Part shown: positions 1 to 8,514 of the stretch, piece by piece
How the letters are laid out: every line of letters starts with the position of its first letter
How positions within the stretch are numbered: the first letter of the stretch is position 1
From: JAMDEO01 sp963775295
GTDB taxonomy: Bacteria; Actinomycetota; Thermoleophilia; RBG-16-64-13
Direction of reading: 5' to 3'
Length of the DNA: 64,000 nucleotides
Assembly (NCBI GenBank): GCA_963775295.1
Contig: CAVZIK010000006.1
Span: 1,736,001 to 1,800,000, forward strand
Position numbers and translations under genes: made by a program
The notes under the pieces: model-generated
The model's database searches: none
What the model was told of the DNA's origin: nothing
What the model saw: only the letters and a program-made list of their open reading frames with translations

Positions 1-113
1 AAAATCCTCTGTCCGGGTCGCACACTGGCGACCGCGTCTTCAGCGGTTGCGACCATGCTCTTGTACTTCTCTTGCCAGTTGGGGTCGTAGGCATGAGCCT
101 GGATGTCGCTCAT
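1..113 (-). CDS. Acetyl-CoA hydrolase / CoA-transferase family, N-terminal fragment
   Basis: Only the first 37 or so codons lie in the window; the gene runs off the left edge. The reading begins MSDIQAHAYDPNWQEKYK and continues with a TAEDAVASVRPGQRIF segment. This resembles the N-terminus of acetyl-CoA hydrolase / 4-hydroxybutyrate CoA-transferase proteins, where a W..Y..K helix precedes an 'EAV..I+.GD.V' strand. A perfect GGAGGTG Shine-Dalgarno lies just upstream of the ATG. Its ATG overlaps the stop of the acyl-CoA synthetase gene (ATGA), so the two are translationally coupled. A CoA-transferase beside an ADP-forming synthetase fits acyl-CoA/acid interconversion in fermentation. The family call rests on a short segment. 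Confidence 0.6.
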   Translation of the reverse strand, partial: MSDIQAHAYDPNWQEKYKSMVATAEDAVASVRPGQRI

Positions 114-2212
114 TGGGCACCTCCGGCGGTCAACTGGATTCGCGCGTCTGCCGCCACTGATTCCTCTCCAGGTTTTCCGACTATGAATGGGTTGATATCG
201 AGTTCAGCTATCTGCGGAAAGTCGGTGACCAACTGGCTGATGCGTTGCAGAGCTTCTCCGATAGCGGCAAGGTTGACGCCGGACTCCCCGCGGACGCCCT
301 CCAAGAGCCGGTAGGAGCGTGTGCCCATGAGCATCTGCATAGCTTCCTCGGAGGTGATGGGCGCTAAGTGGAAGGTCACGTCCTTCATGACCTCCACAAA
401 GATACCGCCCAGCCCGAACATGAGCATGGGGCCGAATTGCGGATCCCGGGTCATGCCTAGGATGACCTCTCGACCCTTCGGAACCATGTGCTCGAGATAA
501 ACGCCTTCCAACACAGCATCCGGAGCCCGTCTATTCACGCGCAGCATCATGAGTTCGAAGGCATCTGCGACTTCCTGAGCGCTGTTCAGATTGAGCTTCA
601 CCCCTCCAATATCAGACTTGTGGACGATGTCGGGGGACGAGATCTTCATTGCCAAGGGGTAACCGATGCGGGGCGCCGCTTCCACCGCTTCTTCCACCGC
701 CGAGACCAGGCGCCCGTCGGGGACGATGAAGTCGTAGGCCCTGAGTACTTCCTTGGCCTTTACCTCGCCCATATACAGTCGGCCGGTGCGCAGTTGACGG
801 GAGATGATGCGTTCAACCCTTCGACGGTTGACGGGGAAGCGAGCGACGATGCGCGGGGGCCGCGCCCGCCAAGCGGCATAGTCGACCATGGCCTTGAGCG
901 CCGCCGCCGCTCGTTCCGGGGACGGGTAGTCCGGAAGATTCGCCGCGACCAATTCCTCGCGGCCGGGCATGACGTCCGCACCACCCATGAATGCCGCCAG
1001 TAGCGGTTTCTTACCGTTGGCCTTGGCGGCCAAAGCGCGGGCCGTCTCGGCGGGCTTGGTCATGGCCTGAGGAGTCAGGATGACTATGATCGCATCCACC
1101 GAAGGGTCCTCTTGCGCGGCCTCGACGGCCTGGGCGTAGCGGTCGGCCCCAGCATCTCCCAAAACGTCGATGGGATTACCCACGCTGGCCGCGGCGGGCA
1201 ATTTCTCTCGCAATGACGCAGCTGTGCCTGCCTGGAGCGACGCGACCTGCATCCCCAGATGTTCCACCGCGTCCGCAGCCATGATGCCCGGTCCACCGGC
1301 GTTGGTGATGATCGCAACTCTGTCGCCGGCGGGCAGGGGTTGCATGGCGAAGGCCATGGCATAGTCAAAGAGCGACTCGAAGGTTTCGGCCCGAATGATT
1401 CCCGCGCGCTTGAAGGCCGCTCCGTAAGCGATGTCTGCTCCAGCCAGGGCGCCAGTATGGGATGAGGCTGCTTTGGAACCGGCGGATGTCGTGCCCGCCT
1501 TGAGTATCACAACAGGTTTGATGGCTGCGACCGCTTCGGCCACCCGCACAAACTCGTCGCCCGATATGATCCCTTCAAGGTACCCGGCGACCACTTTTGT
1601 TTGTTCATCGTCTGCGAAAGCCGCTAGGAAATCGGTCTCGTCCAGATCCGCTTTGTTCCCTATGCTAAGCAATGTGGCCAACCCTATCTTGCGCGACGCG
1701 GCCCAGTCGAGGATGGCTGTGCAGAGGGCTCCGGACTGGGAAAGGACGGATATGCCGCCAGGTTTCGGCATGTAATTGGCGAAGGTGGCGTCCATCTTGT
1801 GGTGGGTGTTGATTACCCCAAGGCAGTTGGGGCCCATGAGGCGGGCCCCATGGGACCGGCAGATGTCCGCGATCTCCCGCTCCAACTTCGCTCCCGCTTC
1901 GTCCACTTCTTTGAACCCGGCGGTGATGACCACGACCGCCTTCGCGCTGGCCCGCACAGAAGCCAGCACCGCATCCTTCACAGCCGCGGTGGGCACCGCG
2001 ATGACGCTGAGGTCGATGGGCTTGCCATATTCATCGAGGCTCGTGTAGAACTGGTGCCCCATGAGTTCGCCACCCGAGGGGTTGACAGGAACGATTTGTC
2101 CCTCGAAGCCGCCTTTGATGAGATTGACCACAATCGCATTTCCCACCTTGCCGGCAGTCCGGGATGCGCCCATGATCGCGATCGCGCTGGGGTGAAGGAG
2201 AGACTCAAGCAT
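110..2212 (-). CDS. ADP-forming acyl-CoA synthetase (acetate-CoA ligase type), fused alpha-beta
   Basis: A 700-residue single-chain ADP-forming acyl-CoA synthetase. It interconverts acyl-CoA + ADP + Pi with acid + CoA + ATP and gives substrate-level ATP in anaerobes. The N-terminal CoA-binding domain starts MLESLLHPSAIAIMGASRTAGKVG. A succinyl-CoA-ligase-like domain follows, with SHTGALAG, where the His is the expected phosphohistidine. The C-terminal half is an ATP-grasp domain (KAKEVLRAYDF, then YPLAMKISSPDIVHKSDIGG). Length matches fused AcdAB proteins. The ATG has AGAGGA about 12 bases upstream. It is followed by the CoA-transferase gene through an ATGA overlap. The acid substrate (acetate, branched-chain or aryl acids) cannot be told from sequence alone. 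Confidence 0.88.
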   Translation of the reverse strand: MLESLLHPSAIAIMGASRTAGKVGNAIVVNLIKGGFEGQIVPVNPSGGELMGHQFYTSLDEYGKPIDLSVIAVPTAAVKDAVLASVRASAKAVVVITAGFKEVDEAGAKLEREIADICRSHGARLMGPNCLGVINTHHKMDATFANYMPKPGGISVLSQSGALCTAILDWAASRKIGLATLLSIGNKADLDETDFLAAFADDEQTKVVAGYLEGIISGDEFVRVAEAVAAIKPVVILKAGTTSAGSKAASSHTGALAGADIAYGAAFKRAGIIRAETFESLFDYAMAFAMQPLPAGDRVAIITNAGGPGIMAADAVEHLGMQVASLQAGTAASLREKLPAAASVGNPIDVLGDAGADRYAQAVEAAQEDPSVDAIIVILTPQAMTKPAETARALAAKANGKKPLLAAFMGGADVMPGREELVAANLPDYPSPERAAAALKAMVDYAAWRARPPRIVARFPVNRRRVERIISRQLRTGRLYMGEVKAKEVLRAYDFIVPDGRLVSAVEEAVEAAPRIGYPLAMKISSPDIVHKSDIGGVKLNLNSAQEVADAFELMMLRVNRRAPDAVLEGVYLEHMVPKGREVILGMTRDPQFGPMLMFGLGGIFVEVMKDVTFHLAPITSEEAMQMLMGTRSYRLLEGVRGESGVNLAAIGEALQRISQLVTDFPQIAELDINPFIVGKPGEESVAADARIQLTAGGAQ

Positions 2213-2620
2213 TGGTCGAACACGTCCTCTCGAAACGAACGATGGTCACGGAATAGTCCTCGTGGACATTACTTCAAATGATAGCTGTCATGACGGTCAT
2301 CGACACCGCGAAAATTTTCAGCTATCAACACAGCCTTACCCCGGTAAACCGGGAATCAAGCTATCGTGGTCCATCTCCTCCCTGCCCTCGGTGGTCGACC
2401 CCCCCTTAGGCAAGTGCCGTGAGCACAGCAAACGCTCTCGGCCACTTGAGGCAACTGATGTTTGAACAGCGAAACGCATTTTACTACGGAGGAGTCCAAT
2501 GAGCACGCCCAGAGGTCCGAAGGCGTCCTTTTAGGTCGTGACCTGGGCGGCTAATGGGCGGTAGAATGATTGTCACGCGTGGCCCCCACCGCCGCACACT
2601 GCTCGAGCGAGGTAATGCCC
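2213..2620. other. Divergent intergenic region with a possible 11-codon ORF
   Basis: About 400 bases separate the acyl-CoA synthetase gene (minus) from the CapA-like gene (plus), so promoters for both should lie here. A minute ORF at 2499-2534 (MSTPRGPKASF) has a good GGAGGA site five bases before its ATG. It could be a leader peptide or chance. I see no convincing riboswitch or terminator. A longer open frame at 2262-2465 has no ribosome site and no recognisable protein, and is not called. Confidence 0.3.
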
Positions 2621-3919
2621 GTGCAAAAAACGTTGAAGGCTCTCGGCGCTGTGGTTGCAGTGTTAGCCCTGTGCGCGCCGTTGATCTTCTTGCCGGTCGA
2701 CCCAGGCCAACCCGGCGACGTGCTGGGCTCGACCGCGACCGTCACCGTACCCGCGACGGTGATTGTTCCTACCACCGCATCGCCTTCTCAGACGACGACC
2801 ACCGTGCCGTCACCAGAGCCGACTTCGTCGACGACGACCACCACGGCACCGATCGACATCACCATAGCTGCCGTGGGGGATGTTCTGACTCACATGCCCA
2901 TCGTCAACTCGGTCCGCGATTCGAAGACCGGCTCATACAACTTTGATCCCGTGTTCAGCCCAATCGCACCTTATCTGCGCGGGGCCGACTACACGGTCGC
3001 CAACCTCGAAACCCGTTTTGCCGGACCCGCGGCTGGGTACAGCGGCTTTCCCCGCTTCAATACTCCAGGCGAGCTGGCCTTCGCCCTCAAGAATATCGGT
3101 GTGGATCTCGCCGCCACCGCGAACAATCACTCCCTCGACATGGGTTGGGACGGCGTCGTCAAGACGCTGGACAAACTGGACGCGGCCAACGTGTCGCACG
3201 TGGGCACCTACCGGAACGCGGCGGAGAAGGCGAAGCCGTTCATTGCCGACATCCACGGCGTACGAGTGGCGTTCCTCAACTACACAGCGAGCCTGAACGG
3301 TCTGCCCATTCCCAAGGACCGTCCCTATGCGGTCAATGTCCTGGACGTTGATCAGGTGGCCAGCGACGCGGCGACCGCCCGCGTGTGGGGTGCCGATCTG
3401 GTGATCGCGATCCTCCATTACGGCAACGAATACGACCGGGAGCCGAGTGAGGCACAGACGGAGATTTCGACCGAACTACTGCGCCGCGGGGTGGACGTCG
3501 TCCTTGGGTCGCACCCCCACGTGGTGCAGCCTATTCGGCACATCTTCGACGGCACCAGCCTCACCGACAAATACATCGTCTATTCCCTTGGGAATTTCGT
3601 GTCGAGTCAGCGCTGGCGCTACTCGGACAGTGGGATAGTGGCCTATGTCCACGTGGAAAAGAGAGGCCTGCGGACCTTCGTGACGGGGGTGAGTTATCTG
3701 CCGGTCTACGTGCAGCAGGGAACCGCGCAAGGAAAGACGGCCTACCGCGTTCTGCCTATTCTGCCCGGCCTGGAACCCGATACCGACGTTCCCCTCAGCG
3801 ATGCCGATAGGCAGCGGATGGCCGAGGTTTGGGAAGAGTTACGCCCGCTCCTCTACAGCCCCAACGAGGGCATTTCCCCGCTCGATCCAAGCAAACTCAG
3901 CTTTATGGGTGGCAGCTAG
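2621..3919 (+). CDS. Secreted CapA-family (PGA_cap) putative metallophosphoesterase
   Basis: A 432-residue protein of the CapA / poly-gamma-glutamate biosynthesis family (PGA_cap, calcineurin-like fold). After a Lys-containing start comes a hydrophobic export signal (ALGAVVAVLALCAPLIFL), then a roughly 40-residue Thr/Ser/Pro linker typical of surface proteins. The catalytic domain shows AAVGDVLTHMPIV, ATANNHSLDMGWDG, GSHPHVVQPI and YSLGNFVSSQ. I chose GTG 2621 because GAGG at 2609-2612 is well spaced for it; an in-frame ATG at 2615 is too close, and TTG 2570 has no site. No capB or capC is nearby, so poly-glutamate synthesis is not implied. An extracytoplasmic envelope or polymer function is more likely. 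It may be monocistronic. Confidence 0.8.
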   Translation: MQKTLKALGAVVAVLALCAPLIFLPVDPGQPGDVLGSTATVTVPATVIVPTTASPSQTTTTVPSPEPTSSTTTTTAPIDITIAAVGDVLTHMPIVNSVRDSKTGSYNFDPVFSPIAPYLRGADYTVANLETRFAGPAAGYSGFPRFNTPGELAFALKNIGVDLAATANNHSLDMGWDGVVKTLDKLDAANVSHVGTYRNAAEKAKPFIADIHGVRVAFLNYTASLNGLPIPKDRPYAVNVLDVDQVASDAATARVWGADLVIAILHYGNEYDREPSEAQTEISTELLRRGVDVVLGSHPHVVQPIRHIFDGTSLTDKYIVYSLGNFVSSQRWRYSDSGIVAYVHVEKRGLRTFVTGVSYLPVYVQQGTAQGKTAYRVLPILPGLEPDTDVPLSDADRQRMAEVWEELRPLLYSPNEGISPLDPSKLSFMGGS

Positions 3920-3954
3920 TCCTGTGGGCGGCGCATCTGGTAGCATGCCTGCCC

Positions 3955-4395
3955 ATGCTTGAGTTTGAGTTCAACACTCCCGTGGAGACCGATACCCTTG
4001 TCGAGTTCTTCGCCCGTTGCGGATGGGAAGCGGACGAGGCCGGAGCCAAAGTCGAGTGGGCTCTCGCTGCTTCCGATCAGTGGGTTCTCTGCAAGCTGGA
4101 CGGAGAGGTAATAGGGTTCGGCAGGTCCTGCCGCTTCGGACCCGTCAAACGGGTGGTCTTCGACGTGCTGGTGGATTCACGCTTCCGCGGCCGCGGCCTT
4201 AGGGCTGAGATCGTGCGGCTGCTGTCGCAGGGCGCCGGCCGTCTCGAGGAGGTCTCCGTTTTCTCCGATGGTAGGGAGTCTCCGTTTGAGGTGGCGGTCA
4301 TCGGCGAAGTTGGTTCGCCGCTATTGGACTTCCCCTTGGTTTCGCCGGATATCTATTTGGGCAGGCGGCACAGCGGGCATGGGGGAGGACAATGA
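3955..4395 (+). CDS. GNAT-family N-acetyltransferase
   Basis: A 146-residue protein beginning MLEFEFNTPVETDTLVEFF. The GNAT acetyl-CoA signature is clear: FDVLVDSRFRGRGLRAEIV carries the R-G-R-G-L pyrophosphate loop after the beta-4 strand. The substrate is unknown. The C-terminus is somewhat degenerate compared with typical GNATs and ends in a Gly/His-rich tail. The ATG at 3955 gives a normal-sized domain; the frame is open further upstream but there it overlaps the capA-like gene. The stop overlaps the next gene's ATG (ATGA), so it is co-translated with the isocitrate-dehydrogenase-family enzyme. Confidence 0.75.
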   Translation: MLEFEFNTPVETDTLVEFFARCGWEADEAGAKVEWALAASDQWVLCKLDGEVIGFGRSCRFGPVKRVVFDVLVDSRFRGRGLRAEIVRLLSQGAGRLEEVSVFSDGRESPFEVAVIGEVGSPLLDFPLVSPDIYLGRRHSGHGGGQ

Positions 4396-5408
4396 GCGAA
4401 TACGAGGTCACGTGCGTTCCGGGCGACGGAATTGGACCAGAGATCATGGCCGCGGCCAAGGTTGCGGTAGCCGCCACCGGGGTCGAGATAGCCTGGGAAG
4501 ACGTGGATGCCGGCGCCGACGTCATGGAGGAGTACGGCACACCGCTGCCTGATACAGTTCTCGCCTCTATCCGCCGGACCAAGGTCGCTATCAAGGGCCC
4601 GGTGACGACGCCCATCGGCGCGGGCTTCCGGAGCGTGAACGTTGCTCTCCGCAAGGAACTCGATCTCTACGCGAACCTCCGTCCTGCGGTCAGTATCCCG
4701 GGAGTCCAGTCGCGTTACGAGGGTGTAGATCTGGTCATCGTGAGGGAGAACACTGAGGACCTTTACGCGGGCGTGGAGCACATGGTCGGCCGCGATGCCG
4801 CCGAGTCCATCAAGATAATCACGCGGTTCGGTTCGGAGAGGATCGCTCGTTTTGCCTTTGCCTACGCCAGGCGGGAGAAACGAAGGAAGGTCACCGCCGT
4901 CCACAAGGCCAACATCATGAAGCTCTCCGACGGCTTGTTCCTAGAGGTAGCCGAAAAGGTGGCGCAGGAGTACCCGGACATCGAGTTCGAGAATCGCATC
5001 GTCGACAACATGTGTATGCAACTGGTTCAGAAGCCGGAGCTCTACGACGTTCTTCTGTGTCCCAACCTCTACGGGGACATCCTGAGCGACCTGTGCGCCG
5101 GCCTCGTGGGCGGATTGGGCGTGGCCCCAGGGGCAAATATCGGCGACGGTATCGCGGTGTTCGAATCGGTCCACGGGTCCGCGCCCAAATATGCCGGGCT
5201 CGACAAGGCCGACCCCACGGCGCTGATACTCTCCGCAGTGCTGATGCTTGCGCATTTGGGCGAGCATGAAGCAGCCGAGCGACTGTTCGCCGCGGTGCGG
5301 TTGGTGATCGGAGCAGGCAAACGGGTTACCTACGACCTCGGCGGCACCTCGGGCACAAAAGATATGGGCGCGGCTATCGCGGAAGAGGTGGAGCGACTGC
5401 GCGGGTAG
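4392..5408 (+). CDS. Isocitrate / isopropylmalate dehydrogenase family oxidative decarboxylase
   Basis: A 338-residue beta-decarboxylating dehydrogenase. Diagnostic segments are PGDGIGPEIM, SVNVALRKELDLYANLRP (substrate helix, isocitrate type), VRENTEDLYAGVEH, the catalytic Lys/Asp region (VHKANIMKLSDG, NLYGDILSDL) and SVHGSAPKYAG. The short length and YANLRP segment point to isocitrate or homoisocitrate rather than 3-isopropylmalate dehydrogenase. The APKYAG motif has the Lys-Tyr pair that binds the NADP 2'-phosphate in E. coli isocitrate dehydrogenase, whereas NAD enzymes usually have Asp-Ile. The later Arg partner is absent (YDLGGTSG). It overlaps the GNAT gene by 4 bases and stops 3 bases before the convergent oxidoreductase gene. 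Product: 2-oxoglutarate, most likely. Confidence 0.8.
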   Translation: MSEYEVTCVPGDGIGPEIMAAAKVAVAATGVEIAWEDVDAGADVMEEYGTPLPDTVLASIRRTKVAIKGPVTTPIGAGFRSVNVALRKELDLYANLRPAVSIPGVQSRYEGVDLVIVRENTEDLYAGVEHMVGRDAAESIKIITRFGSERIARFAFAYARREKRRKVTAVHKANIMKLSDGLFLEVAEKVAQEYPDIEFENRIVDNMCMQLVQKPELYDVLLCPNLYGDILSDLCAGLVGGLGVAPGANIGDGIAVFESVHGSAPKYAGLDKADPTALILSAVLMLAHLGEHEAAERLFAAVRLVIGAGKRVTYDLGGTSGTKDMGAAIAEEVERLRG

Positions 5409-5411
5409 CCT

Positions 5412-7160
5412 TCAGTCGCCGTCCACGGTGCCGTCGTCGTTCCAGCCGCGTTTGCGCCAGTAGAGCCGGATTCGGCGTTCGAACTCCTCCCTGTCGAGAG
5501 CCGGCGCTTTGTCCGTGGCTTCGCGGAAGAAGCGCTCCGCCACGGTGTCGTCTGCTGGGACCGCTCCCAGGCGGAAGTTCATCACGCGTATTCGGGTCAT
5601 GGTCTCGTTGGCGAGCGCCTTGAGTTCCCCAATCGTCACCGGCGCCCCGTTCAATTGCGAGGCGATGGAGGCAACGTTCTCCCAGGTCAAGAAGTCCCTG
5701 TAGAAGCGGCACATCGAAAGACTGTCGATGAGGAGCATCCGGTCTTCCCAGTCGATATATGTTTCGATGTAGGCGTCGTCATCCAGTCCTTCGAGCATCC
5801 CGCCCAACTCCGGCTTGTAGAAGGTCGAGCGAAGATGGCAGGCCCCGCGGACGCTTACCGCATAACTTAGAGCCATGCCCTTGAGCCTACGAGGCTCGTA
5901 TCCAGCGGGGTCCATGTGCTTGCTGGTGATGGACCATTCGCTCATCCCAAAGTGGGCCAAGGCCTCGTCCATGCCCTGGGCGAGGGTGTCGCCAAGAGGG
6001 GTAGAGCGCTCGGCGATCTCGGCCAATAGCCGATCGATTGCTTCGACGTCTCCCGGTTCCGGCCCCTCCGGGATTAGCCCGAGTTGCTTGCCCTTGATCG
6101 CGATGGCGACGAGGTTACCCCCGCTGATGGTGTCTATGGCCGCAAGATTGCAGCGCTCGTTGAGCTTCGCCACGTCCCGAGCGTGTTCCACCATGCAGGA
6201 TCCGCCGAACACGTAGAGGGTCTCGTACTCTGCGCCGTGGAGTTCGCGCCCGGCCTCGGGACCTTCGGTAAGGATAAGGCGCTTCCGGCAACGCATGGGG
6301 CAGGGGGGGCACGTACTGCTCTCGATGGTGGCCCATTCGGGCCAGTGCTCCGCCTCGAGGGTTGCCCGGTGCGGCGCCGCACCCTTGGTGAAGAAGTCTG
6401 TGGGGAAGGCACCGGTCTCGTTGAGCAGCCCCACCATGACCGGGGTGCCGAACCGGTTGTAGTTGGTCGCAGTTGGCGAGTCGGTGGCCAGCCTGGCGAT
6501 CTCGCGTCTGGTGGCGACAAACTGCTCTTCCGTCTCCATCTTGATGGGTCCGGGGGAGGTGACGCTGATCGCCTTGAGCTTCTTGCTGCCAAAGACCGCT
6601 CCCATGCCTCCTCGGCCGAGAGAATGGGCCTCCTGATGCATGACGGCAGCGATGCTGACGAGGTTCTCCCCGGCGACGCCGATTGATAGCACCGCGGAGC
6701 GTTTGTCGAGTTGTGGCATTAGTTCGGCTTCGAGCGCGGTGGGGTCCTTCCCCCAGAGATTCTCAGCCGACGGAAACTCGATGCCCGCCGCCGAGAGGTG
6801 GATGCGCACAGGCTTATCCGACGCCCCGGTAATGACGACCGCCTCCCACCCGGTCTCGCGGAGGGTCCGCGCAAACGAGCCCCCGCAGTATGCCTCCAGC
6901 CAGATGCCGGTAAGCGGGCTTCTGGTAAAGGCAGCAAAACGATCGGAGCCGGACACCCCGTATGCGGAGACGGGACTCGGCGTGATGATGAGGACGTTTT
7001 CAGGGGCAAGTGGGTCCGCGTCCGGGTCGAGGTAGATCTCAAGCAAGCGGGTGCCCAACACCTTGCCTCCCAGACCCAAGAGCCCAGAAACGTCGATCTC
7101 TTCCACGCGCCATGTGCGTGTCGTAAGGTCGACGAAGAGAATCTTTCTCATATCACCCAC
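5412..7160 (-). CDS. Aldehyde:ferredoxin oxidoreductase family tungsto/molybdo-enzyme
   Basis: A 582-residue AOR-family enzyme with N-terminal MRKILFVDLTTRTWRVEEI and the bis-pterin region LGRGGMGAVFGSKKLKAI. It has the [4Fe-4S] set C284-x2-C287-x3-C291 plus C484, matching the family spacing. These enzymes interconvert aldehydes and acids using ferredoxin and a W (or Mo) bis-pterin cofactor, in the cytoplasm. The GTG start at 7160 has GGAGG five bases upstream; the internal ATG three codons later is too far from it. The next gene downstream in transcript order is none: it ends 3 bases from the convergent dehydrogenase. The aminotransferase gene lies 40 bases upstream on the same strand, suggesting an operon that handles an aldehyde from amine or amino-acid breakdown. 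Confidence 0.9.
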   Translation of the reverse strand: MGDMRKILFVDLTTRTWRVEEIDVSGLLGLGGKVLGTRLLEIYLDPDADPLAPENVLIITPSPVSAYGVSGSDRFAAFTRSPLTGIWLEAYCGGSFARTLRETGWEAVVITGASDKPVRIHLSAAGIEFPSAENLWGKDPTALEAELMPQLDKRSAVLSIGVAGENLVSIAAVMHQEAHSLGRGGMGAVFGSKKLKAISVTSPGPIKMETEEQFVATRREIARLATDSPTATNYNRFGTPVMVGLLNETGAFPTDFFTKGAAPHRATLEAEHWPEWATIESSTCPPCPMRCRKRLILTEGPEAGRELHGAEYETLYVFGGSCMVEHARDVAKLNERCNLAAIDTISGGNLVAIAIKGKQLGLIPEGPEPGDVEAIDRLLAEIAERSTPLGDTLAQGMDEALAHFGMSEWSITSKHMDPAGYEPRRLKGMALSYAVSVRGACHLRSTFYKPELGGMLEGLDDDAYIETYIDWEDRMLLIDSLSMCRFYRDFLTWENVASIASQLNGAPVTIGELKALANETMTRIRVMNFRLGAVPADDTVAERFFREATDKAPALDREEFERRIRLYWRKRGWNDDGTVDGD

Positions 7161-7200
7161 GAGAGCCTCCTCGCCTCCGATACACCTCGGCCCGAGACGC

Positions 7201-8514
7201 TTACTGCGTGGGACCGCCGGCGTTCACCTCAGCCATCGTCTCTTCGAGGATATCGAGACCCCGGGTGAGTGTGATGTCCTCAATAGTGAGAGGCACGAGT
7301 ACCCGAAGAACGTTGTGATACGTGCCCGCGCCGATGTTGACGACCCCATTCTTGTAGAGCTTCAGCCGCAAGGCTTTCGCGAAGTCTCCCGCCGGTTTCT
7401 TGGTCTCGGGATCCTCCACCAGTTCCATGGCTACCATGGCCCCGAGGCCACGGACGTCGCCGATGACCGGATACTGCTTCTGTAGCGCGAGGAAGCGGTC
7501 CTTGATCCGCTGTCCAATCATGCTGGCCCTGGCAAGCAAGTTCTCGGATTCTATGATGTCGAAGACGGCCAGCCCAGCGCGACACGCGGTAGGGTTGCCT
7601 CCATAGGTGGTGCCGACTCCGCTCGGGTGCACCGAGTCCATGATCTCCTTGCGACCGGTGATGCCGGAGATGGGGAAGCCCGCGCCAAGGGCCTTCGCAG
7701 TGGTCACGATGTCGGCGGCCACTCCCCAGTGCTCCATGGCGAACCAAGTGCCGGTCCGACCCATGCCGGTTTGGATCTCATCGGCGATGAGCAGGATGCC
7801 ATGAGCCTCACAGATTCTCTTGACTTTTCCCACGTACTCGGGGGGCGGAACGATGAAGCCACCTTCGCCTTGAACCGGCTCTATGACGACCGCCGCCACC
7901 TCTTCGGGATTAACGCTTTTCGCGAAGGCCAACTCGAGAAGCTGTGCACACTCGCACCCGCAGGCCGGATGGGTGAGGCCCAAAGGGCAGCGGTAGCAGT
8001 AGGCATACGGGACGCGATAGACCTCAGGCGCAAACGGCCCGAAACCGATCTTGTACGGGTTGACCTGAGAGGTGAGACTCATGGTCATATATGTGCGGCC
8101 GTGAAACGCGTCGTCGAACGCGATGATCGACTTACGACCCGTAGCGTAACGCGCGATCTTGACAGCGTTTTCCACTGCCTCGGCGCCGGAGTTCATAAAG
8201 AAGGTGCGCTTGGGGAAGTCCCCCGGAACGCGCTCGTTCAGGTTCTGGGCCAGTCGCAAATACATCTCGTAGCCGAAAAGGCCGAAGCAGGTATGCGAAT
8301 AGAGTTCCGCCTGCTCCTTGGCCGCTTCGACCACCTTGGGATGGCAGTGGCCGACGCTCATGACGCCGATGCCGGCGGCGAAGTCTATGTATTCGCGACC
8401 CTCGACGTCGGTGATCACGGCGTTGCGGGCTTTTGCGATGAACACCGGTGCCACGCTGGAAACGGCCCGCGGCAAGACTTCAGTCTTCAAAGCACTGAGT
8501 TCAGCGTTACTCAT
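7201..8514 (-). CDS. gabT: 4-aminobutyrate-type aminotransferase (class III, PLP)
   Basis: A 437-residue class III aminotransferase. PLP motifs are present: NSGAEAVENAVKIAR, FHGRTYMTMSLT, the IADEIQTGMGRTG strand with its catalytic Asp, and the Schiff-base Lys274 in TTAKALGAGFP. A cysteine-rich segment (CYRC at 173-176, then C185, C187, C189) resembles the YCYRCP region of GABA transaminases; in mammalian GABA-AT the equivalent pair holds a [2Fe-2S] cluster. The start at 8514 (MSNAELSALK) has GGAGGAG directly upstream; the 26 extra codons of the longer frame have no site. It probably transaminates GABA or another omega-amino acid to the semialdehyde, which the neighbouring AOR could oxidise. 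Substrate is inferred. Confidence 0.85.
   Translation of the reverse strand: MSNAELSALKTEVLPRAVSSVAPVFIAKARNAVITDVEGREYIDFAAGIGVMSVGHCHPKVVEAAKEQAELYSHTCFGLFGYEMYLRLAQNLNERVPGDFPKRTFFMNSGAEAVENAVKIARYATGRKSIIAFDDAFHGRTYMTMSLTSQVNPYKIGFGPFAPEVYRVPYAYCYRCPLGLTHPACGCECAQLLELAFAKSVNPEEVAAVVIEPVQGEGGFIVPPPEYVGKVKRICEAHGILLIADEIQTGMGRTGTWFAMEHWGVAADIVTTAKALGAGFPISGITGRKEIMDSVHPSGVGTTYGGNPTACRAGLAVFDIIESENLLARASMIGQRIKDRFLALQKQYPVIGDVRGLGAMVAMELVEDPETKKPAGDFAKALRLKLYKNGVVNIGAGTYHNVLRVLVPLTIEDITLTRGLDILEETMAEVNAGGPTQ

Noticed and set aside
2621..3919. Poly-gamma-glutamate capsule synthesis operon
   Set aside because: Only a CapA-type protein is present; no capB/capC ligase genes adjoin it.
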